Shown here: positions 26,788-36,680 of the stretch, in pieces | How positions within the stretch are numbered: position 1 is the stretch's first letter | How the letters are laid out: the number at the start of each line of letters is the position of its first letter | Assembly (NCBI GenBank): GCA_030427505.1 | Contig: JAUICH010000002.1 | Span: forward strand, 248,001 to 312,000 | Direction: 5' to 3' | Length of the DNA stretch: 64,000 nucleotides | Source: Verrucomicrobiia bacterium | GTDB lineage: Bacteria > Verrucomicrobiota > Verrucomicrobiia > Verrucomicrobiales > DEV007 | The notes under the pieces: generated by a model | Databases searched by the model: none | Told to the model about the DNA's origin: nothing | What the model saw: the letters and a program-made list of their open reading frames with translations, nothing else | Program-made: the position numbers and the translations under genes

Positions 26788-27504
26788 TTACTTCATCAAC
26801 ACAATCGGCGCGCAATATTTGTCCGTGCGCAGAGTAAGCTCCTCACCCGCTTTGCATTCGCGGGCGCACACGATCCATTCCGCCGGGGACTCGTTGCTCT
26901 TCAGGTAGTGCTCTTCCCGGACTTCCCGCCACCTGAGTTTCTCGATTTCTTTTCGCGACAGAATGCCATCCTCATTGCCGCTGGGTTCCTCAGTCCAGCG
27001 GGAGTAGAACGCCACGTAGACCATGCCGTCCGACTCCACGCGAAATTTGGTTGTTCCCGTGTGCTTGGAAACCGGCTGGGCGAAGCGGATGGCCTGGTAC
27101 GCATCCGGAATGTCCACCCAGACATAGTCCGCATCGCCGTAGAGCGGCACGCCTTTCTTCAGATCGGCGGTGGGAAAACCTTCCACCGTGACCTTCGCCA
27201 GCACGGGCTCCGGCGCCAGGGCGGACACTTTCGGCATTTTGGCTTCGGAGGGAAAGGCGGTTTTCAGTTCCCGTTCCACCGCCAGGGCGGCATCCAGGTC
27301 GCCCGCCTCGGTAAATTCGGTCTGTAGTTTGAGCAGTTCTTTCCGGTAGGTATCCCGGAGTGGCGCCGTGGCTTTTTCCACAGCGCGTTCGTAGCTCTCG
27401 CGCAAAGCGGCCAGCCGGCCGGCCCCGGGTTCGCCGTGCGAGGGAGAAGCGGAAAGAGCCAAGAGAGCGAAAGCCAGGGCGAGTAGCTGGAGGGAAGATT
27501 TCAT
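26788..27504 (-). CDS. Secreted hypothetical protein with PVC-type helical N-terminus
   Basis: 238 residues from ATG at 27504, which opens a good signal peptide (KSSLQLLALAFALLALSASPSHG). Residues about 26-80 form a charged helical segment with the pattern Y-x(n)-PL-x-x-Y-x(n)-GDL-x-AAL-x-V-x-x-EL. I know this pattern from secreted PVC proteins, where it precedes varied domains. The C-terminal 130 residues look beta-rich (WVDIPDAYQAIRF, VYVAFYSRW). Function unknown. Divergent from the sulfatase at 27648. Confidence 0.65.
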   Translation of the reverse strand: MKSSLQLLALAFALLALSASPSHGEPGAGRLAALRESYERAVEKATAPLRDTYRKELLKLQTEFTEAGDLDAALAVERELKTAFPSEAKMPKVSALAPEPVLAKVTVEGFPTADLKKGVPLYGDADYVWVDIPDAYQAIRFAQPVSKHTGTTKFRVESDGMVYVAFYSRWTEEPSGNEDGILSRKEIEKLRWREVREEHYLKSNESPAEWIVCARECKAGEELTLRTDKYCAPIVLMK

Positions 27505-27647
27505 GATCAGGGAGTTAAACGCTCCAGACATCCTAACCATGGAGGCGATCCGCAGGCAAGCCGCCCTGTCCCTGGAGGGCCGTCCCTTGATCGCGGCGTT
27601 CACCTTCCATTGCCCTCTTTGGGAATCCGGTTAAGAGTAACGGGCTT

Positions 27648-29300
27648 ATGAAAAACCTGTATTCTACCTCCCCGGTACGGTTTCCGGCGCTTCTGACGGT
27701 GTTGGCCTTGGTGGCCGTCCTGTTGGCGTGGCCGGTGGTTCGCGCTCAGGCAGCGGACGCCCAGTCAAACGAACGCCCGAACATCCTTTTCATCTTCACG
27801 GATGACCACGCGCCCCACGCCATTGGCGCCTACGATGGCTGGCTGAAGTCCGTCAATCCCACGCCGAACATCGACAAACTGGCGGCGGACGGCATGCTGT
27901 TCGTGAACAGCTTCTGCACGAACTCCATCTGCGGTCCCAGCCGGGCCGTGATCCAGACCGGGAAACATAGCCACAAGAATGGCTTCATGAACAATGGGAA
28001 CAGCTTCGACTGGAACCAGCAGACCTTCCCCAAGCTCCTCCAGAAAGCCGGTTACCAGACCGCTATTTACGGAAAGTCGCACCTGAAGGGCGATCCGCAG
28101 GGGTACGACGACTGGGCCGTGCTGCCGGGCCAGGGCCTCTACTACAACCCGGATTTCTTTACGCCTGAGGGCAAGATCACCATCGAAGGATACTGCACCG
28201 ACATCGTGACGGACATGACCGTCAAGTGGCTGAAGGAAAAGCGCGACCCCAGCAAGCCCTTCATGCTAATGTGCCAGCACAAAGCGCCGCACCGCAACTG
28301 GATGCCGGCTCCCCGGCACCTGGACCTCTACGAGGACATCGAGATTCCCGAACCCGCGACGCTGTTCGACACCTGGGAAGACAACGCCCCTCCGGCCCGG
28401 AACCAGGAAATGGAGATCGACCGCCACATGCACCTGAACTTCGACCTCTTCGTGGATCTTACGCCGGAGTTCGACGGGAAATCCATTCAGGGCCGCTACG
28501 ACAAGTCTGCTTGGAACAACATGCAGCGCATGACGCCAGAGCAAATGAAGGTCTGGCGCGATGCGTACGGCCCGCGTGACGAGGCTTTCCACGCGGCCAA
28601 CCTCTCCGGCAAGGACCTCGTTCGCTGGAAGTATCAGCGCTACGCGAAGAACTACCTGCGCTGCATCAAGGGTGTGGACGAAAGCGTGGGTACCCTGATG
28701 GACACTCTGAAAGAGCTGGGGCTCTCGGAAAATACCATCGTCATTTATTCCTCCGATCAGGGCTTCTACGTGGGCGACCACGGCTGGTTCGATAAGCGCT
28801 GGATGTATGAGGAAAGCCTCAAGATGCCGCTCATCGTAAAATGGCCCGGGGTCACCCAGCCGGGATCCCGCAGCGAACTGATGGTCCAGAACCTGGACTA
28901 CGCCGAAACCTTCCTGGACGTGGCCGGCGCGCCGATCCCGGACGACATGCAGGGGCGCTCACTGGAGCCGCTGCTGAAAGGGGCCAAGCCGGAAGACTGG
29001 CGCACATCCATTTACTACCACTACTACGAATACCCCAGCGTCCACATGGTGCCCCGCCACAACGGCATCCGCACGGAACGCTACAAGCTCATGCACTTCT
29101 ACCAGTTCGGCGAAGAGTGGGAACTCTACGACCTGCGGGAAGATCCCGACGAACTCAGCAACGTCTACGGCAAGCCGGAATACGAAGAAATTACCAAAGA
29201 ACTGAAGGCCCAGCTAAAAGGCCTGGAGGAGAAGTACGAAGACGATAGCGACATGTCCGAGATGCCGGAAGACTGGCAGAAGAAAGTTCGCGAGAGCTGA
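27648..29300 (+). CDS. Secreted sulfatase (type I, formylglycine-dependent)
   Basis: 550 residues with a signal peptide (about 1-37). Metal-binding Asp52-Asp53 occur in IFTDDHAPH. The maturation motif CGPSR places the catalytic residue at Cys95, which must be converted to formylglycine by a sulfatase-modifying enzyme not seen here. Other conserved pieces include TGKHSHKNG, AIYGKSHLKG and DQGFYVGDHGWFDKR. Such enzymes remove sulfate from algal or host glycans and are numerous in marine Verrucomicrobiota and Planctomycetota. The exact sulfatase subfamily and substrate cannot be set by eye. A hairpin terminator lies shortly downstream. Confidence 0.93.
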   Translation: MKNLYSTSPVRFPALLTVLALVAVLLAWPVVRAQAADAQSNERPNILFIFTDDHAPHAIGAYDGWLKSVNPTPNIDKLAADGMLFVNSFCTNSICGPSRAVIQTGKHSHKNGFMNNGNSFDWNQQTFPKLLQKAGYQTAIYGKSHLKGDPQGYDDWAVLPGQGLYYNPDFFTPEGKITIEGYCTDIVTDMTVKWLKEKRDPSKPFMLMCQHKAPHRNWMPAPRHLDLYEDIEIPEPATLFDTWEDNAPPARNQEMEIDRHMHLNFDLFVDLTPEFDGKSIQGRYDKSAWNNMQRMTPEQMKVWRDAYGPRDEAFHAANLSGKDLVRWKYQRYAKNYLRCIKGVDESVGTLMDTLKELGLSENTIVIYSSDQGFYVGDHGWFDKRWMYEESLKMPLIVKWPGVTQPGSRSELMVQNLDYAETFLDVAGAPIPDDMQGRSLEPLLKGAKPEDWRTSIYYHYYEYPSVHMVPRHNGIRTERYKLMHFYQFGEEWELYDLREDPDELSNVYGKPEYEEITKELKAQLKGLEEKYEDDSDMSEMPEDWQKKVRES

Positions 29301-29340
29301 TCGCGGGCGGGATTTTTTTTCGCGTCTCCTGAGAGAATTT

Positions 29341-29381
29341 CAGAGAAAGAAAAGGCCCGATGAGGATCTGCTCATCGGGCC
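29341..29381 (-). terminator. Rho-independent terminator for the minus-strand gene at 29438
   Basis: Perfect 11-bp stem GGCCCGATGAG / CTCATCGGGCC at 29354-29364 and 29371-29381 with a six-base loop. Read on the minus strand it is followed by TTTTCTTTCTCTG. On the plus strand no T-run follows, so it serves the minus-strand hypothetical gene better than the sulfatase, though the hairpin could also slow plus-strand transcription. Confidence 0.75.
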
Positions 29382-29437
29382 CTCGGTAGGGTAAGGGGAC
29401 TGGCGTCCCGCACCAGGTTCCGGCGGGAGTGGCTTGG

Positions 29438-29839
29438 CTACCAGACTTCTTTCGCGATTTCTTCACATCTCCAGAGAGAGATCACGCGGAAATCCGAGCC
29501 CAGGGTACAAGGGACCGCCTTCCAGAGCAGAATCTTCAGTTGCTCCAGTGAGGCAACGTTCGGCCTGAGTTGCCGGGCGATCTTGAATAGAGGCCGCTCG
29601 AAGTCTTCCCGAAGGCTGCGCTGACTCAAAGAGAACGCGCAGGGGAAATCCGCGGCAGCTGAGTCCGCTGGATTGATTTTCGAATCAATCAGTGATTCCT
29701 TGTGGATGCCATCTGGCACGAGCCTAGTCTTGGGAAACGACCGGTTGGCTGGGGTGCTGGAGGATTCCGCGGATTGCTTGTCACGGCAGCGGGATCCATC
29801 CAGTCCCCAAAACTGGTCTTGTTGGTCTTCAGGTTTCAT
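29438..29839 (-). CDS. Hypothetical protein
   Basis: 133 residues, cytosolic by appearance, with no known motif. The N-terminal half is Ser/Asp/Lys rich and probably disordered. The C-terminal half is helical (REDFERPLFKIARQLRPNVASLEQLKILLW). Support comes from its own strong terminator and from the long AT-rich divergent region upstream. GC is lower than average. It is divergent from the HTH protein at 30092, which might regulate it (inference). Confidence 0.55.
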   Translation of the reverse strand: MKPEDQQDQFWGLDGSRCRDKQSAESSSTPANRSFPKTRLVPDGIHKESLIDSKINPADSAAADFPCAFSLSQRSLREDFERPLFKIARQLRPNVASLEQLKILLWKAVPCTLGSDFRVISLWRCEEIAKEVW

Positions 29840-30091
29840 TATTGGGTTCAGGTTGAGGTTACGTTACGCTCCCCAGGAAGATGGTTAGCGTAAAAATCTT
29901 GCCATTTGGCATTCTAAATGGCTGTAATACAAGAACAATTTTGAAAATTTGATATTTTCTGGCTCTGAAATATGCGAATGGTGCTGAAATGACGGGTTTC
30001 CCGTGGCGCTGGGTTAGATTCGCCTTGCGCAATGGGGACTTTCCGGACATTTTATTCGGTTGGATACCAATTGGTATTCCGGTATTGCCAA

Positions 30092-31099
30092 ATGGTGGAA
30101 ATGGATATGGTCGAATCTCCCTACGAAGACTCCGCGATCGGAGATAAGCTGCATCACCTGCGCAGGACCAAGAAGGTCAGTCAGCGAGAGGTGGCCGAGT
30201 TTCTCTCGCTGGCCTGTGGCCGCCAGCGAAGCACTCGCTGGGTCAGTTCCGTTGAAGCGGGCAATGGAGTCATCTACGAAGATGAAGTCAAAGCCCTGGA
30301 AGCGCATTGGGACATGGATTTTTCCAGTGTGCAGGTGCCTGGCTTCGAAGCTCTTCGGGAGGAATCCGCTGGCCGAAGCGGAATCTTCGTATCCGAGGGG
30401 CGAGACTTTTTCCGGCTGCAGCAGCACTACCTGCAGCAGGATCCCGAAGTGGAGTTCGAGATGTGGTTTACGAATCCGGGAAACCTGCGCTTTCTACGCG
30501 ATCCTGATGCGCGATCGGTGGTGACGGAGAACCTGGCGAACGGGGTCGATTACTGCCTGCTTTGGTCGATGGATTCCACGGAACTCAGCGTGTTTGAAGA
30601 GTTCCTCTTCGCGGCCAAGAGAATTTCCGGCCAATTGGAAGAGAGAGGGATCGAGCCTGGTAGCCGGGGGAAGATCCGGAACTATCCAGTGTCTGGCCTT
30701 TCCCCCTTTTCCGAAGCCGGGAACTCATCAGGGCAGGTTTTGCACCGCCAGTATGGAGCCACGATGCGGAAGCTGAGTGAGGCCTATCCCCTTTGCGAGT
30801 TCAATGAGACTCGCAATGTGTCGAAGTATGAGCAGCCGGAATCGCTTATGCGCCTGTTGTGGACGGAGTGGGCCGAAGACATCAGCCTTTGCGTGTTCTT
30901 ACCCAGGGAAAACTACCGCCTGTTTAAGCCCGAGATTCGGCCCATCGTGCTGCTTCAATTTGAGACCGTGGCCGTGCTGGAGGACTTGGATGTTGCCCAT
31001 GAGGAGCAGGGTTGGCTCATGATGGGTAAAAAATTCACCGACCAACGGGCCAAGATTCTCTGGGACTTCAACCGCTGGCTCCGCGAGTTCGGAGACTGA
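30092..31099 (+). CDS. XRE-type helix-turn-helix protein with unknown C-terminal domain
   Basis: About 335 residues. The start is uncertain (ATG at 30092, 30101 or 30107; the frame is open further). The HTH occupies roughly residues 15-75 (IGDKLHHLRRTKKVSQREVAEFL, then RWVSSVEAG). The remaining 250 residues contain no motif I know. They include FEMWFTNPGNLRFLRDP and VDYCLLWSMDSTELSVFEEF, which look like a mixed alpha/beta sensing or effector domain. An AT-rich region of about 190 bp separates it from the divergent hypothetical gene. The modest GC and lack of housekeeping neighbours suggest accessory DNA. Confidence 0.7.
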   Translation: MVEMDMVESPYEDSAIGDKLHHLRRTKKVSQREVAEFLSLACGRQRSTRWVSSVEAGNGVIYEDEVKALEAHWDMDFSSVQVPGFEALREESAGRSGIFVSEGRDFFRLQQHYLQQDPEVEFEMWFTNPGNLRFLRDPDARSVVTENLANGVDYCLLWSMDSTELSVFEEFLFAAKRISGQLEERGIEPGSRGKIRNYPVSGLSPFSEAGNSSGQVLHRQYGATMRKLSEAYPLCEFNETRNVSKYEQPESLMRLLWTEWAEDISLCVFLPRENYRLFKPEIRPIVLLQFETVAVLEDLDVAHEEQGWLMMGKKFTDQRAKILWDFNRWLREFGD

Positions 31100-31109
31100 A
31101 GAGGGTGGT

Positions 31110-31580
31110 TCAGTCCTCCTTGGCCGCGTCCTTACGGCTGCGGTACACCTTCGCCGCCGCCTTCATCCGAGACAGTACGTAATACACCGTCTGGCTGCGC
31201 AGCCGCACCAGTTCCGCGCCCACGATGCGGGGCACGAAGTCGGCGGGAATGTTAAGGACCTCATCGATGGTGGAACCGTTCAGGCCCTTGCACAGGATAG
31301 ACGTCATGGCCTTCGTCAGGGTCTGAACTTTCGGGCCCAGGGTGATCTTGTAATTCACCCGGTTCTCCCCGTCCTCGTTCAGGAAGACGCCTACCGTGTC
31401 CGTGCATTCCTCATCTTTACGCACGTCTTCCAGGTCAAAGGTCTCGCCCTCCGCGGGCTCCTGCTTCGCGGCGCTGTCCGCGTAGGTAATGAGCATCTCC
31501 CGCTTCTCCTGATCGGGCAGATACTCGAACAACTCGATGATCTCGGTCAGTGCCGCGGGATAAGGTGTGCCTTCAGACAT
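31110..31580 (-). CDS. SufE-like protein (Fe-S cluster assembly sulfur acceptor)
   Basis: 156 residues from ATG at 31580. The SufE fold is suggested by the N-terminal EIIELFEYLPDQEKREMLI and by the C-terminal pattern of PADFVPRIVGAELVRLRSQTVYYVLSRM. The acceptor Cys59 is present in EECTDTVGV, but the usual GCQS setting is replaced by ECTD, so the standard motif is only partly kept. It lies directly downstream of a rhodanese gene (45 nt), which suggests a sulfur-relay pair. SufE normally accepts persulfide from SufS, and no suf operon is seen here. Confidence 0.75.
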   Translation of the reverse strand: MSEGTPYPAALTEIIELFEYLPDQEKREMLITYADSAAKQEPAEGETFDLEDVRKDEECTDTVGVFLNEDGENRVNYKITLGPKVQTLTKAMTSILCKGLNGSTIDEVLNIPADFVPRIVGAELVRLRSQTVYYVLSRMKAAAKVYRSRKDAAKED

Positions 31581-31625
31581 GGCGAAAAGTTGCAAGAGAG
31601 CTAAAGAAAGAACGGCGGCCAGAGA

Positions 31626-32495
31626 TCAGACGTCCTTCTCAATAGGATTGCCCACCATGTTGCCCCATTCCGTCCAGCTTCCGTCGTAGTTGCGAACCTT
31701 GGGATAGCCGAGCAGGTATTTCAGCACGAACCAGGTGTGGCTGGAGCGTTCGCCGATGCGGCAGTAGGCGATGATGTCGTCGCTTTCGCCCAGGCCCAGT
31801 TCCTCCGTGTAGAGATTGCGGAGTTCTTCCGCGCTCTTGAAGGTTCCGTCCGGGTTGGCTGCCCTGGCCCAGGGGCAGCTTTTCGCGCCGGGAATGTGGC
31901 CGCCGCGCAGCACGCCTTCCTGCGGATACTCGGGCATGTGCGTCACCTCGCCCTTGAACTCGCCGGGGGACCGCACGTCCACCATCGGCAGCCCGGCCTT
32001 CATGTGGGCCATGGTCTCCGCGTGGAAGGCGCGGATCGCCGCGTCGTCGCGCTTCGCCGGTTCCGGGTAGTCCGTGGCGGGGTAGGAGGGAACCTCACGG
32101 GTGAGTTCCCGTTCTTCTTCGATCCACTTGTCCCGGCCGCCATCCATGACCTTGGCGTTGGTGTGGCCGAAAAGCTGGAACACCCAGAAGGCATAGCAGG
32201 CCCACCAGTTGGACTTGTCGCCGTAAAACACCACGGTGGTTTCCGGGGTGATGCCGTTTTCCCGGCACAGCTTCGCGAAGCCGGTGGTGCCCACATAGTC
32301 GCGCACCGTCTGGTCATTCAGGTCGCGCCGCCAGTCGATGTGGACCGCGCCGGGAAGGTGGCCGGTGTCATAGAGCAAGATGTCTTCGTTGCTCTCAACG
32401 ATCCGGACGTTTTCGTCCGGGAGATGATCCTGAACCCATTGGGTGCTGACCAGGGCTTCGGGGTGGGCGTAGGCGGAAAATTTATTGTCGCTCAT
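31626..32495 (-). CDS. Thiosulfate/3-mercaptopyruvate sulfurtransferase (tandem rhodanese)
   Basis: 289 residues with two rhodanese domains. The N-terminal inactive domain contains [11 protein letters not shown]. The C-terminal active domain contains [20 protein letters not shown] and the persulfide loop [12 protein letters not shown] with Cys245. The CRIGERS loop favours thiosulfate over mercaptopyruvate. The enzyme moves sulfane sulfur to an acceptor in the cytosol. The SufE-like gene follows 45 nt later on the same strand and could be that acceptor (inference). Confidence 0.9.
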   Translation of the reverse strand: MSDNKFSAYAHPEALVSTQWVQDHLPDENVRIVESNEDILLYDTGHLPGAVHIDWRRDLNDQTVRDYVGTTGFAKLCRENGITPETTVVFYGDKSNWWACYAFWVFQLFGHTNAKVMDGGRDKWIEEERELTREVPSYPATDYPEPAKRDDAAIRAFHAETMAHMKAGLPMVDVRSPGEFKGEVTHMPEYPQEGVLRGGHIPGAKSCPWARAANPDGTFKSAEELRNLYTEELGLGESDDIIAYCRIGERSSHTWFVLKYLLGYPKVRNYDGSWTEWGNMVGNPIEKDV

Positions 32496-32659
32496 GGGTG
32501 TTGGTCGCTTCCGCCCAATGAAAGGCGGTAAGAGTGAGAATCAAGAGGCCACACCAGGCGAACCGCTTCGAATGCGGGCCTGGCGATCGAAAAATCTGAC
32601 GAAGCACCCGGACTGGGATTACAGGGCGGGCGCCGCTTTCCAAAGAAGGCTGCTCAGAG

Positions 32660-33421
32660 TTACGAGGCCGAACTTTCTCCGGCCGCCGGTTCTTCACCGC
32701 TGAGTTTTGCGTTCCAGCGCCGGAAAAAGGCTCCGGTGGAAAGGATGCAGCACTGAATGCCATACTTCAGCGCCCGGGAGAACTTAATGGAGCTACTGTC
32801 TTCCTCGTAACGGGTGGGGCAGGTGATCTCGCAGGTCTGGTAGCCTTTCTCCACCGCCGCCACCAGCAACTCGTTGTCGAAAATGAAATCGTCGCTCAGC
32901 TCCTGGAAAGGAATGCTTTCCAGCAGCCGCCGGGAGTAGGCGCGGTAGCCCGTGTGGTATTCCGTGTGGCGGCGGCCCAGGCAGAGGTCCATGTAGTTGG
33001 TGATGGCCAGGTTCACCAGGTATTTCCAGACCGGCATGCCACCGCTCAGGGCGCCCCGGCCAGAGGTGCGTGAGGCCAGGCAGAGATCGTAAGTGCCTTC
33101 GATGATCATGGCGGCCATGGGGACGATCAGCTTGGGCGTGTACTGGTAGTCCGGGTGCAGCAGGATGATGACGTCGCCCCCCGCGTCCAGGCCGTATTGA
33201 AGGCATCGCTTGACGTTGCCGCCGTAGTTCTGGTTCACCTCGTTCTGGTGAGCCGTGATGTCCAGCGTGGCCGCTATCTCCATGGTGCGATCCCTGGAGC
33301 AGTCATCGCTCAGGATGACTTCATCCACGAGGTCGCGGGGAATTTCGCGGACGGTTTTCTCGAGCGTTTTCTCCGCGAAATAGCTCGGCATGGTGACGAC
33401 GATTTTCTTACCCTGAAGCAT
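32660..33421 (-). CDS. Family 2 glycosyltransferase (dolichol-phosphate-mannose synthase-like)
   Basis: 253 residues with a GT-A fold: VVTMPSYFAEKTL at the start, VILSDDCSRD with the first Asp pair, then LHPDYQY in the DXD position and TGYRAYSRRLL. This pattern matches polyprenyl-phosphate glycosyltransferases of the DPM/GtrB type, here without a membrane tail. It likely transfers a sugar to a lipid carrier or an envelope glycan. It is divergent from the SH3 lipoprotein at 33522, with about 100 nt between. Confidence 0.85.
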   Translation of the reverse strand: MLQGKKIVVTMPSYFAEKTLEKTVREIPRDLVDEVILSDDCSRDRTMEIAATLDITAHQNEVNQNYGGNVKRCLQYGLDAGGDVIILLHPDYQYTPKLIVPMAAMIIEGTYDLCLASRTSGRGALSGGMPVWKYLVNLAITNYMDLCLGRRHTEYHTGYRAYSRRLLESIPFQELSDDFIFDNELLVAAVEKGYQTCEITCPTRYEEDSSSIKFSRALKYGIQCCILSTGAFFRRWNAKLSGEEPAAGESSAS

Positions 33422-33521
33422 GATATCCTATCGGAAAAGAGGCGCCACCATGGGCGCGAATCCCGGAGGGCGCAAGGTTTCAGTTGCGGTCCGGGGGTCA
33501 GGGCGTCACCCTGGAGTTTCC

Positions 33522-34124
33522 ATGAAACGCTGGTTCGCACTCTGCGCCGTGGCCGGGCTCTCGGTTTTTGGCCTTTCCGGTTGCCTCACTCTGGACTCCC
33601 TGCCTTTCGCGGGCGGGGGTGGCGGTGGTTCCCGTGCCGCCCTTCAGGGAGAGGCTCTGGTGGTCTTGGAGGTCACCTCTCCCCGCACTCCGTTTTACAC
33701 CAGCGCGCCCGGAAAGAACGACCTGCCTTTCGTTTACCTGAACGCCGGGGATAACGTGAAATTGATCAAGGAGAAAGGCGACTACGCGAAAGTCCTCATT
33801 TCCACCGGCATGACGGGGTATGTCCCCCTTTCCGGGCTGAGTTCCCCTGGTGGTGGCGCGGCCCCCAGTGGTGGCGGATACCCGGAAGCGCGGACGCCAA
33901 GCCCTGGGGATTCGCCCGGCGCCACACCGGAGTGGGAACAGGAGCTTCTGAATTCACCGGCTCCGCCCGCCGAGCCATACGTTCACCCCATGGAGGGTGG
34001 CGGCTTCGACCCGAATAGGGAACTGGCGCCACTTCCCGTGGATGGCACCCCGCACCGGTCCCGGCCAGAGGTCCAGGCGCCGGAGCCGGATGGCTCGGGA
34101 CCTACTTTCCCGAATCAGCCCTGA
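33522..34124 (+). CDS. SH3-domain lipoprotein
   Basis: 200 residues from ATG at 33522. A lipoprotein signal ends in the lipobox LSGC (Cys near residue 20). A glycine-rich stretch (GGGGGG) is followed by a bacterial-SH3-like domain of about 65 residues (ALVVLEVTSPRTPFYTSAPG to GMTGYVPLSGL). The rest is a proline-, serine- and glycine-rich tail, likely unstructured. Such proteins sit in the outer membrane and may bind cell wall. The 3' end overlaps leuD by 10 nt, tail to tail. Confidence 0.75.
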   Translation: MKRWFALCAVAGLSVFGLSGCLTLDSLPFAGGGGGGSRAALQGEALVVLEVTSPRTPFYTSAPGKNDLPFVYLNAGDNVKLIKEKGDYAKVLISTGMTGYVPLSGLSSPGGGAAPSGGGYPEARTPSPGDSPGATPEWEQELLNSPAPPAEPYVHPMEGGGFDPNRELAPLPVDGTPHRSRPEVQAPEPDGSGPTFPNQP

Positions 34125-34720
34125 AGGTAGGCCAGCTGGCTCGCCGTGGCTTCCACTTCGGGAGCGCCTTCGAGCAGTTCGCCAATGGGATCCCACTTGG
34201 CGCTGATCAGCGCTTCCCGGGCCGTATCCGGGATGTGCACGGGGAACTGCTGGCCGTCACCAAAAAAGACACGCCCGTTTTCCACGTCCACTTTGATCTC
34301 CGTGGCGGGATCGGCCTCGATGGCTTTGGCCAGGGCTTCGATGTCTTCCGCCGTGGCCGCCACGCAGGGCACGCCCAGAGTGGTGCAGTTGCCGAAGAAA
34401 ATCTCCGCGAAGCTCTGGGCGATGACGGCGCGGATGCCGTAGCGGTAGAGCGCCTGGGGCGCGTGCTCCCGGGAACTGCCGCAGCCAAAGTTCACGCCGG
34501 ACAGCAGGATGGACGCTTCCTTAAACTTCGGATCGTTCAGCGGATGCGGTTTCTCGGAGCCGTCTTCGTTGAAACGGACGTCGTAGAACAAATACTCGCC
34601 CAGCCCGTCAAAGGTCACGCATTTCATGAAGCGCGCCGGGATGATGCGGTCGGTATCGATGTCAGAACCGGGGACGTAAACGCCCTTGCCGGTGACTTGG
34701 AGAATCTTTTCGAGTGCCAT
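34115..34720 (-). CDS. leuD: 3-isopropylmalate dehydratase small subunit
   Basis: 201 residues, the normal length. The swivel-domain motifs DIDTDRIIPARFM, GVNFGCGSSREHAP and NCTTLGV are present. With LeuC it isomerises 2-isopropylmalate to 3-isopropylmalate in leucine synthesis. It follows leuC by 45 nt on the same strand. The ATG is preceded by a pyrimidine-rich tract and no Shine-Dalgarno. Confidence 0.95.
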   Translation of the reverse strand: MALEKILQVTGKGVYVPGSDIDTDRIIPARFMKCVTFDGLGEYLFYDVRFNEDGSEKPHPLNDPKFKEASILLSGVNFGCGSSREHAPQALYRYGIRAVIAQSFAEIFFGNCTTLGVPCVAATAEDIEALAKAIEADPATEIKVDVENGRVFFGDGQQFPVHIPDTAREALISAKWDPIGELLEGAPEVEATASQLAYLQG

Positions 34721-34765
34721 GGTCGTGGAAAGAAAAAATAGGGTGTGTGAAGAAGCGAGGCCGGA

Positions 34766-36199
<1,434 letters not shown>

Positions 36200-36403
36200 G
36201 ACTGATATGGGGCTGTAAACCTGTAATGGACTGTGGTGGCGGCAGTTTCCTTTCAGGAAAGGCCGGACTGTCATCCTACCACACCCTTGGGGAGGCAGGT
36301 AACGGATTCTTGACGTCGCTCCTCGATAAGAGGTTGCAATTTTGGCGGGAAATCGTTACGGGAAGATGTCGACTCCATACATCAACACACACTCCAATAC
36401 GTT

Positions 36404-36604
36404 ATGAAACTTAAAGAACTTCTCAAAACCGGCCTCTTTGCCGCCATCGCCGCCAGCTTCGCTATCGCGACCATCAGCTGCAGCGAAACCGCTGAAGAAG
36501 CCCCTGAAGCTCAGGAAGCTGAAGAAGCGCCCGCTACTCCGGCTGAGCCCGCTCCGGCCGCCCCGGCCGAACCGGCCCCCGCGGAACCTGCTCCGGCTCA
36601 GTAA
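36404..36604 (+). CDS. Small Ala/Pro/Glu-rich exported protein, probable lipoprotein
   Basis: 66 residues. The signal segment (about 1-26) ends ATISC, a weak lipobox with Cys26. The mature part is almost only Ala, Pro and Glu in repeats of PAEPAPA, like a flexible spacer. No Shine-Dalgarno is seen, but a strong terminator follows within 40 nt, so it is likely an independent transcription unit. Function unknown; an envelope-associated role is the natural guess. Confidence 0.7.
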   Translation: MKLKELLKTGLFAAIAASFAIATISCSETAEEAPEAQEAEEAPATPAEPAPAAPAEPAPAEPAPAQ

Positions 36605-36642
36605 GCCGTTTGCCAGGATCGGCTAAGTCGATCTATTTCGGG

Positions 36643-36675
36643 ACGCTCCGCTGCCTTCGGGTGGTGGAGCGTTTT
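36643..36675 (+). terminator. Rho-independent terminator after the small lipoprotein gene
   Basis: Stem ACGCTCC (36643-36649) and GGAGCGT (36666-36672) with an internal partly paired loop, followed by TTTT. It ends the short transcript of the Ala/Pro/Glu-rich gene and lies just before the convergent transporter stop at 36681. Confidence 0.65.
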
Positions 36676-36680
36676 CCGTT

